Source: Phlebiopsis flavidoalba
Lineage: Eukaryota > Basidiomycota > Agaricomycetes > Polyporales > Phanerochaetaceae
NCBI GenBank assembly: GCA_035772785.1
Contig: JAOCPU010000001.1
Coordinates: 2,232,001-2,296,000 of the forward strand
Length of the DNA: 64,000 nt
Direction of reading: 5' to 3'
Of this stretch, positions 46,001 through 57,611 are shown in pieces (position 1 is the stretch's first letter; every line of letters starts with the position of its first letter). Both the position numbers and the translations under genes were made by a program. The notes below the pieces were generated by a model, which was given only the letters and a program-made list of their open reading frames with translations, ran no database searches and was not told the DNA's origin.

Positions 46001-49000
46001 GTCTGAACCTGATGTAGGTGTGGCAAATTCGCCCAGTTTGTGAGCGAGAGTAATCCTTTCGCCGAGGTGAGCCCTGATACTTCTTGGACTGGATGACGGT
46101 CCGTCGTCCGCGTGGGGGGGGGTACTGAGCTACATGTGAGTAGCAATATCCGAGGAAACGCAGCACAACGTACGATCTTGACACCCTGAGCAAAGTTGCT
46201 GCTGTATCTGCTCTTGGACCATGGCTTCGTCGGCATCCATGAATTGCGACGTACGACCACCCTGTGCTTCGGACGCGCGCTGAGCATCTGTAGCACGCGT
46301 CTTGTTCGACTTGGTACGCTTCATGCTCGAAGCCGCACGACGACGAAGACTACCAGCCTTCGTGGGAGTCTCGTCTTCGTCTGCGGTTCCGTCTGAGTCT
46401 TGATCGTCACCGCCTTTGCCATTAGCCTTGTCTTTCCGACGCCTATCGCGGCCCTCGAGAATACTAATCGTCTTGTCACGTTGAAGGTGCTTCTCAAGAG
46501 TCTCGATGAGGGGTCTTGCGATCCATGGCTCCAGAGTTTTCCATGATCTTGTCGACACCCTTGCCAACTTCTCGGAGCATTCTGAACAAGTTCCATGATC
46601 TGAGCTTCCAACTGGGCAATCTGGTCCTCGTAGCCAGTCCGCTGTGCCTCCATTTGCAGCTGTAACTTCGACGTATTCTCGCGAGAAATATGAAGCTTGT
46701 CCTCGAGACGGCTGACTTTTTCCTTGAGGTTCGCGACCAGACCCTCGCCGCCTTGCGCAATCTCCTCTTCGAGAGCCTCTCTTCTCCAGACGAAATTGCA
46801 AAGCGTTAGCATGAGCCTTTGCAAGCTCATCTTCGATGTGTTGATATCGGTCAACGTCGTTGAACTGAGCGATGATACGTGTCGACAGAACGTCCAAGGC
46901 GGGCCTCCCCTCCCAACAAGTTGCTTGTCCATGACTAGATCCGTGACCGCACCATCAATGATCTGGAAATAGTACGCAAGTGCAGGGGGCCCTCTTCTCG
47001 GATGATGGCAAACAGGTGTTGCATCATCGACAAGAAGTAGTCCCGCGCGCTTTGGTAGTCCCGCGTCTTCGCCTTGAGAGCGTTGAACACATCTTCTGGG
47101 TTCGCCTAGGTCTCGTTTCGCTAGTGAGGAGGTCTCCTGATCCATCTGATCTTTGAGCTTCTGCTCGTCATCGTCGAGATTCTCTTGCTGCAGTGTCAAG
47201 TTGAGCTGCTTCTCGATACTTTCAACGGCAAAAACCACGGACACTGTCGGATGATGCTCTGGAGGCCTGCAGCCTCCATCATGGCTCGATGATGAACGCC
47301 GCATATCCAAGTCGTCCATCTTCTCAAGGATCCATTAATGAGAAGCAAGTTTGCGGTCTGAGTAAGGAGACGATTAGCTGTCATTTCAGCATGAGAATCG
47401 GTATGAAAGTACCGTGTAGTCGTTCAAAGAAGCGTCGAACTCCACCATGCCGCTTAATATCTTCGCTCGCACCGACGAGAGTACCCATACGACCTCTACC
47501 AATAAGAGCCATTTTTTTCAAAGGATTTGAACCAGAAGGTGTAACAGCTGCCATGTTCGTGTTTTTGACTCGCTCAACGTTGTAAGGGCGTCGATGATCT
47601 GTTGATGAGTCGCGCCCTATTCGCAAATATATAAGGAAAACGAGGATTTCCAAGAGTAGCTTTCTCGTCGGGATGTGAGGGGTATTCAGTGCGGGACGTT
47701 ATTTGCGTGACTAAAGTGTGATGGCTGAGTGCGTCGGTAACAGCAAACTTGAATAGCTGTTAGTATCGGGAGGCCCGGCCGTAGGTTGTACTCACTAACA
47801 TTATGGTTTCAAAATGTATTTGATGGTCTTAGCGACAATTTCGTATTTTCGACGGTCAACGTCCGTCCTTCCGTCTGCAATATCTTTTTAGGAATGTGAG
47901 TCCATAATAGACCAAAGTTTCACTTTGCCGTTGTGAAAAGCCTTGCGACTAATATGATTAAGGGTCTGTGGCCAGCACAGATGTACCCTGTAGCTCTATG
48001 AAATGTCTGAACCAACTGTAGGATGGTATATGAGACTTGTGATCTATAGTGAGAACAATTCATGCGCACCTGACTTCCTTCCCTCTCAGGCGAAACTTGA
48101 AGACCATCACAAGCTTCGATGTCATCGTCCTATCGCATTAAACTTCTTGATATACCACTCAGGCGTGCCCTCGATGAGGAACGCCGCCTGAACCCTGACT
48201 CGGTCTGTCTCCGCGTCATTGCTCTTCTCTCTGCATTTTTCTTCCTTCATCGTAAACTGTTCGTGAACGTCGCTGTACACCATATGCCATTTTCAGGTCA
48301 ATCGTACAGGTTCGGAAGTTCACCCAGATCGCGGGTGCGTCGTATATTCTCGAAGAGGGCCTCGATTTCTTCGTCATTCTCCGGCGGGGGAAGTAGAACT
48401 CTGAGCCGCCGTGCCGATGAAGATGCGCGGAGATAAGATGCGTAGAAGGTGGCCGTGCGAGTCGAAAAGAACTCAGCGAGGGCGTGTGGTAGCGTGAGGA
48501 ACGCTTGTCGTCTGAACGCGCTATGGTGGGAGCAGCGGAGCTCGGGTCGTGAAGAGGGGGTAGAAGGAGGTATCAAGTAATGTGCGTGGCCTGCTCGTTG
48601 GAGAGGTGGGGGAAAGCCGTGGGCGACAACGTCCGTTACGGAGGAGCTACTTTCACTTGTGCCGGTTACCTACGTGTACCCGACTTCGAGAGATGGGCTG
48701 TCCGGCTCAGCTTGTACAGCGTAGACGAGTTCTGTCGTAGATATTGTGCTCGGTGACCCAGGACGGCCGATGAGGGCTAATGTCACGATCGCGGTATGCA
48801 CGTTGCTCGGTCCACACGGCTTTTGGCCATGGCAGTACTTGTTCAGCTCAGTACCGTTCGCAGTGAGTGTAGGGTTTGTCATTGGCGCAGAAATGACTGC
48901 CGAAGAGCTTTGCCTCGCAAGCCTTGAGACATGGTATTGGACTGTCACAGGAGGACTCTGAGGGGGGGGGGTCCCAGCTTGTGATATGGAACGGAATTGA

Positions 49001-49074
49001 GGTCCTGGTTGTTCGTGGCTGAAGACTGCCTTAGGACGGCTCTTCTTCTTGCCGCCGAAAAAAAACGAGTCCAT
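43052..49074 (-). CDS. Diaphanous-related formin (Bni1/SepA type)
   Basis: Actin nucleator and elongator that drives polarised growth and cytokinesis. The start at 49074 gives MDSFFFGGKKKSRPKAVFSH. The GTPase-binding domain follows (NDEEIEALFENIRRTRDLGE at about 48310-48380). The FH3/DID region runs from 48270 to 47200 (TPEWYIKKF, WFRHFIELQGTSVLA, MALIGRGRMGTLVGASEDIK). The dimerisation and coiled-coil region is at 47200-46400 (DDDEQKLKDQMDQE, YFQIIDGAVTDLVMDK, NLKEKVSRLEDKLHISRENT). The poly-proline FH1 domain is at 45400-45680. FH2 begins near 45330 (LMNTRKGIPITPGTKMKQLQ, WDKLPQQ) and extends to about 43650. The C-terminal tail has a DAD-like region (NLLDKLRAGDNV) and ends ELKSDPGSPTSPRVDLDTLR before TAA at 43052. 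Many small introns and frame changes occur, yet all domains are present. Confidence 0.87.
44956..44970. repeat. 15-nt C/G homopolymer inside the formin
   Basis: Fifteen consecutive C on the plus strand (after CCCCT) lie in the FH2-coding region, where conserved protein cannot be read through. They may lie in an intron or mark a length-error hotspot. Confidence 0.7.
45400..45690 (-). repeat. GC-rich poly-proline FH1 tract of the formin
   Basis: Repeated CCN/CCG codons (minus strand) encode runs of 8-15 prolines separated by Gly, Ser or Leu. On the plus strand the same DNA appears as GGN repeats and gives false poly-glycine frames. Confidence 0.8.
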
Positions 49075-49657
49075 TTCGCAAAGAGACCAGCTCAGACGAG
49101 CTTCCTATGTAGTGGGTGGGGGGTATATACAGGTATCCTTAGAGCGTAAACAGAAAACCGGAAGGAATGTCGGTGTAAGACCCAGGATGGCTTGAGAGTC
49201 CGAGCAAGTGCGAGCGCGTATCCTTTCGGGTTGTAGGCCTTTCAAGTATCCAACAGCATCGGCTGGTTCCAAGGCTGGCGGGGAAATCGTGGTAAGCTGC
49301 AAGCCCAGGAGGCGCAAGGTTTCAAGCTGAGCAGCAAACTCTCAGGATAGAGGGACGTGTTAGCGCCGAGGCCATAAGGCCCTAGTAAAACGCTCCGAGA
49401 CCATTCAAAGCCACTTCAGCTTCGATAACAAAAAGCTTATTAACGGGTAAAAAAAAAGCAGGTAATGCCGATCGTAATGACGCTTTATATTACTGGCTTC
49501 TTAACGCCGCACCCTTGTATCGTATTCTCGCGAGCATCGCTGTGATGGTCGGTACTTAAGATTTAAGGGTAGTTAGAGCGTGATACATACATCGACGTAA
49601 CAACAAAACAAATCGTTAGAATCGTAATACGCGAGTGGCCACCATGAAGCCAGCTTC
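49075..49657. other. Formin upstream region
   Basis: TATATA near 49123-49128 lies about 50 bp upstream of the formin start on the minus strand and may be its TATA box. No gene is seen. Confidence 0.35.
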
Positions 49658-50863
49658 CTAGGGCTCGCAGGATGTAATGTCATCGCCATCGTGGAACGCG
49701 CTTGGAAGAGGAGAACGCCGGATGTTGGCGTTCATAGCGGGACTGCCGGCAGGAGAAGATCTTGCGGCGTGGTTGAACCAGGCTGAGAGCCCTCGGAACG
49801 TCAAGCGAGGTAATCGCCCCTTTTTTTGAGCCGAGGATGACTGAGCGTTAGAGGTAGCGTTCTCCTTGAGCGACCGGCGTCGGTGCTACCAGCAGCATTT
49901 GGTGCCTAGCAGACATCGGTGAGTCCAGCAACGAGAGCTCTTGGAGAGTGTAGTTTGTAGCGAGTAATTTCCGTCTGAAGCGATGTGACTAGAGACTCCG
50001 TGTGGGCCATCCGCTCCTCGAGGTCTTGGTTATCGGCTTTCAACTGGAGGATGGTGCTGCAAGACTTAACAAGGGTCGTCCTCTAGTGACTTGGCTTTGT
50101 CTATACTGCTCTAGTTGATCGGACAATCTTCGTCTCCACCCCCTGAAAGCCCCAAAAAGTTTCTCAGAGCCACCAAGTTTGTTCGTCAATGACAGGTCAG
50201 TTTATGACCGTTAGTCGACTTACAACCTGAAAGTGATGTACCGTTAGATTGTCCATCGCGGCGAACCAGGAGAAGGTGTTTTGTAGGATAGAGAGTAAGT
50301 GGTCCTGCAGCGTTGGTATCCCTTGAAGCGTTCGTACGTACAGAGTTGCGAGAGAATTCTGCTGGATCGTCTGAGATTGAAGACTGAGTCACGGAGTCCA
50401 CAGATTCGTCAAGCCACTGCTGAACGTCCATCTTTAGCCAGCTTCCTCTTGCACGGTCGCCACAGCAAGTTGATTGTTCACGTTTGGGATGTTAATGTGA
50501 GTGCGGTGATGTGTAGGATGGCTTGCCACAGGACCGGCAGACAGACTACATAAAGAGGAGCTGATGGTGAAGTCGGAGGGTCGAGATCATTTCCTGTAGG
50601 CGTCCAGGATACACGTTGATGAGCCAGAATGTTTGAAATAAGATACTCCCGCGAAAAGGTGGTTTCTCTACCGCAGACTACGGACCGTCGGAAAGTCGGG
50701 GCCTCGGCGACGACCACAGATCCCATTTTCCCCCGACCAGCGAGAAAGGATAGGAAAGTACTGAACCAGTAAGAGTAGCGACACCCGGGTGACCGTTGGC
50801 TTCGCTTAAGACTTCCAAATCACGTTGCTTACGAGCTGATAGATCATCGTAAGTCCTGGCCAA
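49658..50863 (-). CDS. Unrecognised protein with a short coiled coil
   Basis: Exon-like blocks on the minus strand: ARTYDDLSARKQRDLEVLSE at 50800-50863, MDVQQWLDESVDSVTQSSIS from 50431, LLSILQNTFSWFAAMDNLTV at about 50250-50300, and a coiled-coil segment LQLKADNQDLEERMAHTESL then VTSLQTEI at 49955-50060. The C-terminal block PRLTFRGLSAWFNHAARSSP leads to FHDGDDITSCEP with a TAG at 49658-49660. The terminal stretch reads coherently over a Ser/Pro-rich region. I recognise no family. The start is not determined: 50431 or 50863 are candidates, and exons may extend further upstream. Confidence 0.4.
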
Positions 50864-51913
50864 GTATCACGAATGTAACATTCCAAGCTGGTGACAGAAA
50901 TAAGAGCTCGCGTTCGATGGAGGTGGGGAAATGCTCAAAGCGCGGAAAGCGATGTAGCATGACGAGTTTCTTGAGAATTCTCTGAAAGTGCAATTCGAGT
51001 GGCCGAACTAGGTACAATTTAGATGACGGAAGGGGAGAAAAAAGAAGGATACAATGACGGCATGATGGTTGATGATGTGGAAGAGATGCATTTAACCCTT
51101 CGTACTAAGTCGTGGATATCGTCTTGACTTTTAGATGGATGTGTTTGAATAGTAATATAACACGAGGGTCAAATCTGTACCTCTACCGGGGAGAGCTCTA
51201 TGCGACTCAGATGATACAGCCCTGTTGGCGCGTAGGGCCGCCATTCCACCTTATCTGCACAAACTGCTGCACCCATCTCACCCAGAACAGCGTGAGCCCG
51301 TATGACTTGATCATGTTAGGATTTGGATTACTCGGTATCGTGTTCCTCGGAAGTCCTTCTTAGCTAAGCTTGTAGGTCCGCCATTTGTTTCCTCGACGCA
51401 GACCGTTGTCTGGATCTTCTTCATGAACCACTGAGGGGTGCCCAACGTCTTCTGTTCCGTCTGTCGGGGGGCGTGTGGCCGCCTCTTCTGAGTGTCTTGA
51501 GATACAGATTCTTTGAGTTGCCCACGAGTCGTCCGTCCAAACCGCCAAAGGAGGATTCTGTGTCGGGTGTGATGTGCATTCTTCTACAGAATCGAGCCGT
51601 AAGCGATAAAGTCTCCTGCAGTGTAGACGGTCTTGCCGCCCGTCAACGGAGGACATTACAAGAGCGTAGATGGTATTACAAAAGTATTAAAAAAGTGTAA
51701 GAGCTGGTGGGTAAATAGGCCGCAGGTCCAGAGTACGCAACGTCGACGTCTGTATGTGAACAACACCTTCGGCGAACTGTGAGGTGCCGCCCGATGTTGC
51801 TTACATAAGCGACCAGGGTCCACACACGGCGCTACTTCATGGGGAAGCGGACGTTCTCTGACGTTTTCTGCGCGACGACAAGAACAAATCGTCGATTTAT
51901 TTCACCCTCAATA
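50864..51913. other. Region without confident gene
   Basis: A minus-strand segment at about 50890-51000 (HFQRILKKLVMLHRFPRFEH) may be an upstream exon of the coiled-coil gene. A minus frame at 51360-51656 shows no known domain. Confidence 0.3.
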
Positions 51914-52355
51914 ATGCCTCATAATACCTCTTTGAAGGATACTTTGCAGTCTGGTGAGCAGGAGTCAAATCGTGGGGGTTCAATCACGTCTTTACATGGA
52001 CAGATGTGCCGTAAGTGAAGCTAAACATTTGAGTGACTTCGCCCTGTTTGACCATGATCTTGAAAGGAACGCTCATTATAACCCCCATACTCACAATGGC
52101 CTGACAACACACACTTTGATCTTACCGGCCATTTCACCGTATGCTATCAGAGAAGATGACCCCTTGAAAAAGGAGCATTTTGGACCTGGCTCGCGGATTG
52201 ACGTTCCAGCTGGCAAAGTCCACGAAGTCTGGGTTGGAGACCAAGGCTGCACCTATGTCATAGGCCATAGGAGTCTCGGTAGTTGGATGATTTATCTTCA
52301 ATGGATTTCACGCATTGCAAGGAGGAGTCGCGGTCACTGGACCGTAAGCCCTTAA
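51914..52355 (+). CDS. Small cupin-domain protein
   Basis: A single-domain cupin. The start at 51914 gives MPHNTSLKDTLQ. After a frame change GGFNHVFTWTDVP ends at a donor-like gtaagt, and the next exon continues as SDFALFDHDLERNAHYNPHT and HNGLTTHTLILPA. The H-x-H-type metal-binding cupin motif 1 lies here (HYNPHTHNGLTTH). KEHFGPGSRIDVPAGKVHEV and WVGDQGCTYVIG at 52165-52263 form cupin motif 2 with the second His. Metal-binding residues appear complete. The enzymatic role is unknown. The last part of the frame after VIG may be beyond the true stop. Confidence 0.6.
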
Positions 52356-55090
52356 CACAGATTCTTACTATGCCGGCTCGCATTGTCCAAACGCCTTCCC
52401 TTGTCAAGAGTCCCCTTATCTGGTGTAACATTCTATGTGAAAATCCTCTCCTCAGACCGGTCTCAACTGATGTACAGAAAATGGTTCGCGCAGACCTAGA
52501 TGGCAGGGGTACACAACCGGTTGAAGTCAAACGATCCACCATCATAATACCCAACCCGCCATCCCGACTTGACGCCGGCCGAGAACTATCTATCAAGCGT
52601 CCTCCGCGCGTATGCTGGCTTGGTGGCATCGGGCATTAAACAGCACGTGCACGTCCGGAAACCACCTGTCTGCCCTGCTCCTTGACTATGATTACATCAC
52701 GCCTTCTCGAGGTCCTTGGATGGGGAGCCGAAGCTGGGGTGTTGAGACTGATGGTTTGTCTGGGGTCCGACGACGAGATGGAGCGTGATGGATTGCGCTG
52801 CCCTCGGGATGTGAAGCTGTTTGCGGGCGCGATATCGTCGCAAGAAAGGCGCAGGTTTGTAGTGGCCAAGCGTAGTATGCGGTTGCGTGTACACTCGACA
52901 ACGACGAACGCAGTGACGAGTAATTGCCGCGAAAACGATTCCGACTGGAGTTCATATGGTCTAGCCCTGGATTGAAGAGGTAGTGGGATGGTGCCTACCC
53001 GGGTTAACATGCTCACTTGAACATCTTGAGTATGGCTGGGGATTAGGCTCGTTGCTGTCCGTTGTTGCTGGTGCGGGAAGGGATGTGCGGCTCGGTGAGT
53101 GTTCCAGCCTCTTTATGCACAATTCTAATCTGAACCGAGCCAGCCTCACGTCGGTACCAAAATTAGAACCGCTGCTTCCAGCTCAGGTGAAAACGCACAC
53201 GACCAGCAAGTCCAATATATACACGTCGCTCAAGCCACCATACATAGGAAATGATTCGAAACAACATTTGAACGCCGTCGGTACCTCCGCCGTCGCCATC
53301 ATCCCGAACCCCACCGTATGAACCGCATCTAACTTTAACAACCGCAAGGTCCCTTTCTTCTCCCTCTTGACTCCCAGAGAGGCCTTGGTCGCGGTTTTGA
53401 TATTGGGCTCCAAGCCTGACCCCTCCCCTTCTCCTCTCGCGCCGGCTCTAGGATTTCCAACATTCTGACAGCGCCGCCGCCACCTCCGACGCTTGACTTG
53501 ACGCCGCACTACTAGCTATCGTTAGAAGTCGCGACAGCCTCTAGTACGCGTATGACCTCTTCCGTGCTCTTGCGCGCGATACTGTCTCGCTGCCAGAAAC
53601 GCAGAAGAAAACGCAGAAGCGCGCGGGTATCTTGCAACGTAGGTATGCCTTGGAGGTCAAGAGAGGGTGTGCATCACGTCGCACTCATCGCTGCGTAGGG
53701 TGCTCTGTGCTGAATGAGCATGCCTCTTCCGTCGATCACACCGCGTGTCTGTATGGTACGGTTACCTACATGGCCGGCACTCCTAGGCGCGAATGCAAGC
53801 CGCGGCTGCACGACACGACTGAGAGGTGTAGAGCCCGTAGCGCATAGCGGGCTCCGGTGGTCGGCTGATGTGGTGAGTGATATTGGTACCAGGTCTGCCC
53901 TCACTGTCGACTTAAAACAGCCAGCAGCGCGCTATACGTATAGGTTCTTTCGGGTGGAGGCTCATCTATCGCTATGTACTCTCTCGTCCGTATTATGTGG
54001 TGGGTAGCCTTTTCGTGATCCTCGGCACGGGCACCTTGCGTGCTAATCGTCCACACGCCTCATTATGAGATATAATGTGATCGTGTGCTCTGTCTTCATG
54101 TACCCTCAACAGATGACATCGCCGGGGACCCACGTGTCAAGTGTACAATCCTGAGAGCAGTGCGGGAAACGTGTTGCCGTGCACCCCACGCCACGAAGGT
54201 GGCGATCAGGTGGCGATCGCTAGATTAGGAAATACGTGTAATCGCACTCGAGACTGCATAGACTGGAGTATTTGAACGGTCAAGGTTTGTTAACCATCTT
54301 TCGAATGGTACTGGGTGCTGAGAGCGAGACACGTCTCTTCATTAGGGCGCCAGCCAGAACCCCTCTCGGCAAGTGCCGGGTACCGCAGCTTGGGTTTCGT
54401 TCGAATACCAACCACGCGCCCAGGAGACTGTTCACGCAAACATCGATTTGGTACGGTATGAATGCTGAGGTATCACTTTGACATAAGCTGGATATATCCC
54501 GCGACTGAGAGGCGGTCCGGTTTGAGCAGCTGCCCCACCACGTTACTCCGTAAAGTTGCCGTCGGCATAGACAGGGTGAGTCTGTTCTTGCGGCATCAAG
54601 GTACACTAGTCTCTAATCAGCGTTCTTATGGACCCTGCCCAGAGAATGAGTTCGAGCAGTCGGGGCTGGATGCCGAATGGTTCCAGGTTTTTGCACTTGT
54701 CGACCGTTGTGTCGACGTGGTCGCTTGATGGCCTCTGCTACCGTTCGGATGGAAATCGGGCCAACCGCGAGCAGTGGGGGATGACTTCTCTCTGGGGTGG
54801 TGGCATCCCTGTTGCAACCGTGTTGCTTTGTAAATCTCCAACATCGAAGCCGTGCTTCTTGATGCGCCCGGTCCGCGGCACCTTGAAGCATGCTCCTCGA
54901 TGGGGTGTCCACGCGGCCATGGTGCGGGGCGAAGTCGGCCACTCCGTAGACTGGGAGGACTTAGCAAACTGGTCATCCTTTTCTGCCTTTGGGGCCATCA
55001 CGGAGCCCGATAAGGGGGGGAGCCTTTCTGCCTTGGGCCAGGTGCTCGGTGGCCTTTTGTTAGAGGGCTCGGACGGGGCTAGCGACGGTA
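52356..55090. other. 2.7-kb region without recognisable gene
   Basis: Overlapping open frames occur on both strands at 52640-53020 and 53183-53509, and a large frame pair at 54610-55280. None shows a family signature. The region at 52680-52980 (+) has GC-rich, coding-like composition (FVVAKRSMRLRV). I cannot identify a product. Confidence 0.35.
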
Positions 55091-55096
55091 TATAAA
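55091..55096 (+). promoter_or_regulatory. TATA box of the GH28 gene
   Basis: TATAAA (in ggtatataaaggagc) lies 67-72 bp upstream of the ATG at 55163, a typical spacing for a highly expressed secreted hydrolase. Confidence 0.5.
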
Positions 55097-55162
55097 GGAG
55101 CTGTCGCGCCAGGGAGACGACCTCTGCTCTGCCAACCGTGCGCGCACGGACCAGGGAGAAAA

Positions 55163-57027
55163 ATGCTGGTGACTGTGACACTGTATGCGTTCTCAACGCG
55201 CTCTCCGCTCGCTCTTGGACAGCTGTCCAGGCGACGGGGGGGACCGTGTACGGGCCAACTACCTCCCGAGCGTCCAAGCAGAAAGACCATCTGCAACGTC
55301 CTCCACTATGGAGGGACCAAAGGCTCTAGCGTGAGTCATGTAGCCTCTCTCATTTTTCGCAGTGATTTGGGCATATTTATCCGATCCTCACGGACAATGG
55401 AAACGTCACGGCCCCGCCATATCCAAGCCGCATTCGACGGCTGTGTGTAGCCGCGAAGAATAAGCGGTTCCACCCTCTTAATTCCCGGCGGGCAACTACG
55501 ACCCATGACCCCCCAAGACCACATGGGTTACCTTGAAGGGCGGAAACCAATGGGCACTCCAGCTCGATGGTGTCACTGTACACGAACAGGTACGAAGACT
55601 CATATATAGCTTTTCGACATCTCATCTGACTCTGTTTAGCGACGACTGGCGGTCATATGTTCATTAGTGGGTGTCCTTTGCTTGAGGATCACGGCTGGCA
55701 AAGTCTCATACTTTGCTCTAGTACAAAGTGCCACGACTTTGAGATGTGGTCAAGCACCAGTGCCGGAGCTATTCAAAGGCCACGGTAATATCAGTCCGCA
55801 ACGCTGGGTAAGTGAAGATTATAACAGCGGAACGATGAATCTGATCAATGTAGTCCTCGTCTTCTGCGTGTCATCAAGTCTACCAACTTCTCGCTTCACG
55901 ATCTAATCTTTGTTGACTGTAAGCCAAGCACATACCTTTCGGTCTATCACTCACGGTTCTCGTTACCAGCTCCCGAATTCCAACGTTATTCTCGACAACT
56001 CTCCTCGAACGGTGAAGTCTATAACTTGGCTACCTTTTCGCGGCGCCAACATCGGTGGCTCAGACGGCATTGATGTATCCGGCACCAACATGTGGATTCA
56101 TGACGTCGAAGTGACCAACCGCGACGAATGCGTGACCATCAAGAACCCCTCCTCGAACTACAAGATCGAGCGTATCTGGTGCAACCAGAGCGGTGGTTCC
56201 GCCACAATCGGCAGTCTTGGAAGTGGCACCGCCATTGAAAACATCGTATACAAGAATATCTACACCAATGGCGGAAATCAGATGTTCATGTAGTAAGCTC
56301 GTCTTCACGCTCGAGGTGTCAAGGACCTAACGCTTTGTCTAGGATCAAAACCAAATGGCGGTGACGGCTACGTCCGTAATATCATCTTCGACCACTTCTT
56401 GGGTCTCGGCAACTGCTTACGGCCGTAAGTCTGTTTGCTCAATTCAGTGTCCACCAATCGTTGACTCGGTGTAGTGGACATTGACCAGTTCTGGAGCCAA
56501 GCTACCAAGGCTTCTGGTGACGGCGTTGAAGCTGTCAAACATCACATTTTCGGTAAGCATTTGGACGTATATCTCCTCAGCACAGCCGGCTTATCTGCCA
56601 CCAGAACTGGAATGGCTACATCACCGACGGCAAGCGCCGCTCGGCGTACCGTATTCTCTGCTCGGATACGGCGCCTTGCAACCGACGTCGTCATCGGCAA
56701 ACGTAAATCTCTGGGCGAGCAACAACGTGGGTACATACGCGTGCGAGAGTGCTTATGGCCATGGAGCATGCCTCAAGTCTGGCAGTGGGGGAAAGTATGC
56801 GCAGGTCACGACGAGCTATACTAAGCCCTCGGGCTTTGCTACCCCTACCGCCTTGCAGGGCAACCTGCTTCCGGATTCGCTACAAACTCTGCTATACCTA
56901 TTCCGTGAGTTGTCTCTTTTTATTCAAGTTGGCGTAGTGACGCTAAGGTTGTTTTTCAGTACCATTCCTACTACGTTCTACCCCCGGTCTTCCGCAAATC
57001 ACACCCTTGGCAAAGAACATTAAATAG
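55163..57027 (+). CDS. GH28 glycoside hydrolase, rhamnogalacturonase type
   Basis: Secreted pectin-degrading enzyme with a right-handed beta-helix. The start at 55163 (MLVTVTLYAF) opens a hydrophobic signal region. AAFDGCV is at 55430-55450, and GNQWALQLDGV is readable near 55535-55570. The catalytic core at 56040-56290 is uninterrupted: RGANIGGSDGIDV, then MWIHDVEVTNRDECVTIKNP, followed by RIWCNQSGGSATIGSLGSGT and IENIVYKNIYTNGGNQMFM. The pattern DGIDV, RDEC and GSLG (rather than NTD, DD and GHG) points to rhamnogalacturonan hydrolases rather than polygalacturonases. Later blocks are YVRNIIFDHFLGLGTA, LDIDQFWSQATKASGDGVE and LKSGSGGKYAQVTTSYTKPS. The last exon ends TIPTTFYPGLPQITPLAKNI with TAG at 57027. 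At least five introns and a few frameshifts occur. Confidence 0.83.
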
Positions 57028-57560
57028 ATAATAAATTCATAAAACTCATCCTCTTTCTCGCCAGCGCGATGCTATCTCTTCCTCCTGGAGTTTCGACAGA
57101 TGCATACTACTATATGAAAATTTAATGGTTTTTATTTAATTGTAATATTGAAACGCGATTTTTCTTAGAGTGCCAAACTTCAATCATATTGGTCTGCTAG
57201 AGCGTTTTTTTTGTATGGGAAAATTGCAGCCTGTTCTACACTCAGATAGCCTGGATGCGACTGGACACTTTGGCTCCGAGCGGCGCCTTCGTGGCGCGGT
57301 GATGACCGCAAGGAGGATTTTCTACGGCGTCTTCGCCCCTCCGAAGTGGACGCTCATGATTGTTTTTTCTCACGCACAACACTGCGATATGATGTCAGCC
57401 TCTCAATTATCCTACACTCTGCTCGTCATAAATATTTGGACACTGGTGTTAGTTTGGTAAAAGTCAAAACCAGCAGCGGGTCTCATTCTCACACTGGCGG
57501 ATCAAAGCGGCCCAGAACGGCCGCAGCTACTCAGATAACGCGCTGCCAATTGGACTCGTG
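57028..57560. other. Intergenic, GH28 to M20 peptidase
   Basis: An AT-rich GH28 3' flank, then unassigned sequence. A frame at 57170-57460 has no recognisable motif. Confidence 0.4.
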
Positions 57561-57576
57561 AGTGAGAACGCATACG

Positions 57577-57594
57577 CTCTCTCTCTCTCTCTCT
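57577..57594. repeat. (CT)9 microsatellite
   Basis: Nine CT units lie about 35 bp upstream of the possible start of the M20 peptidase. Pyrimidine-rich tracts at this place are common in fungal promoters. Confidence 0.7.
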
Positions 57595-57611
57595 TCATAC
57601 GGTGCTTATTT

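Noticed and set aside
54738..55277. 179-codon minus-strand frame upstream of GH28
   Set aside because: It overlaps the GH28 TATA box and start and has no homology-like pattern; kept only as an open question, not as a gene.
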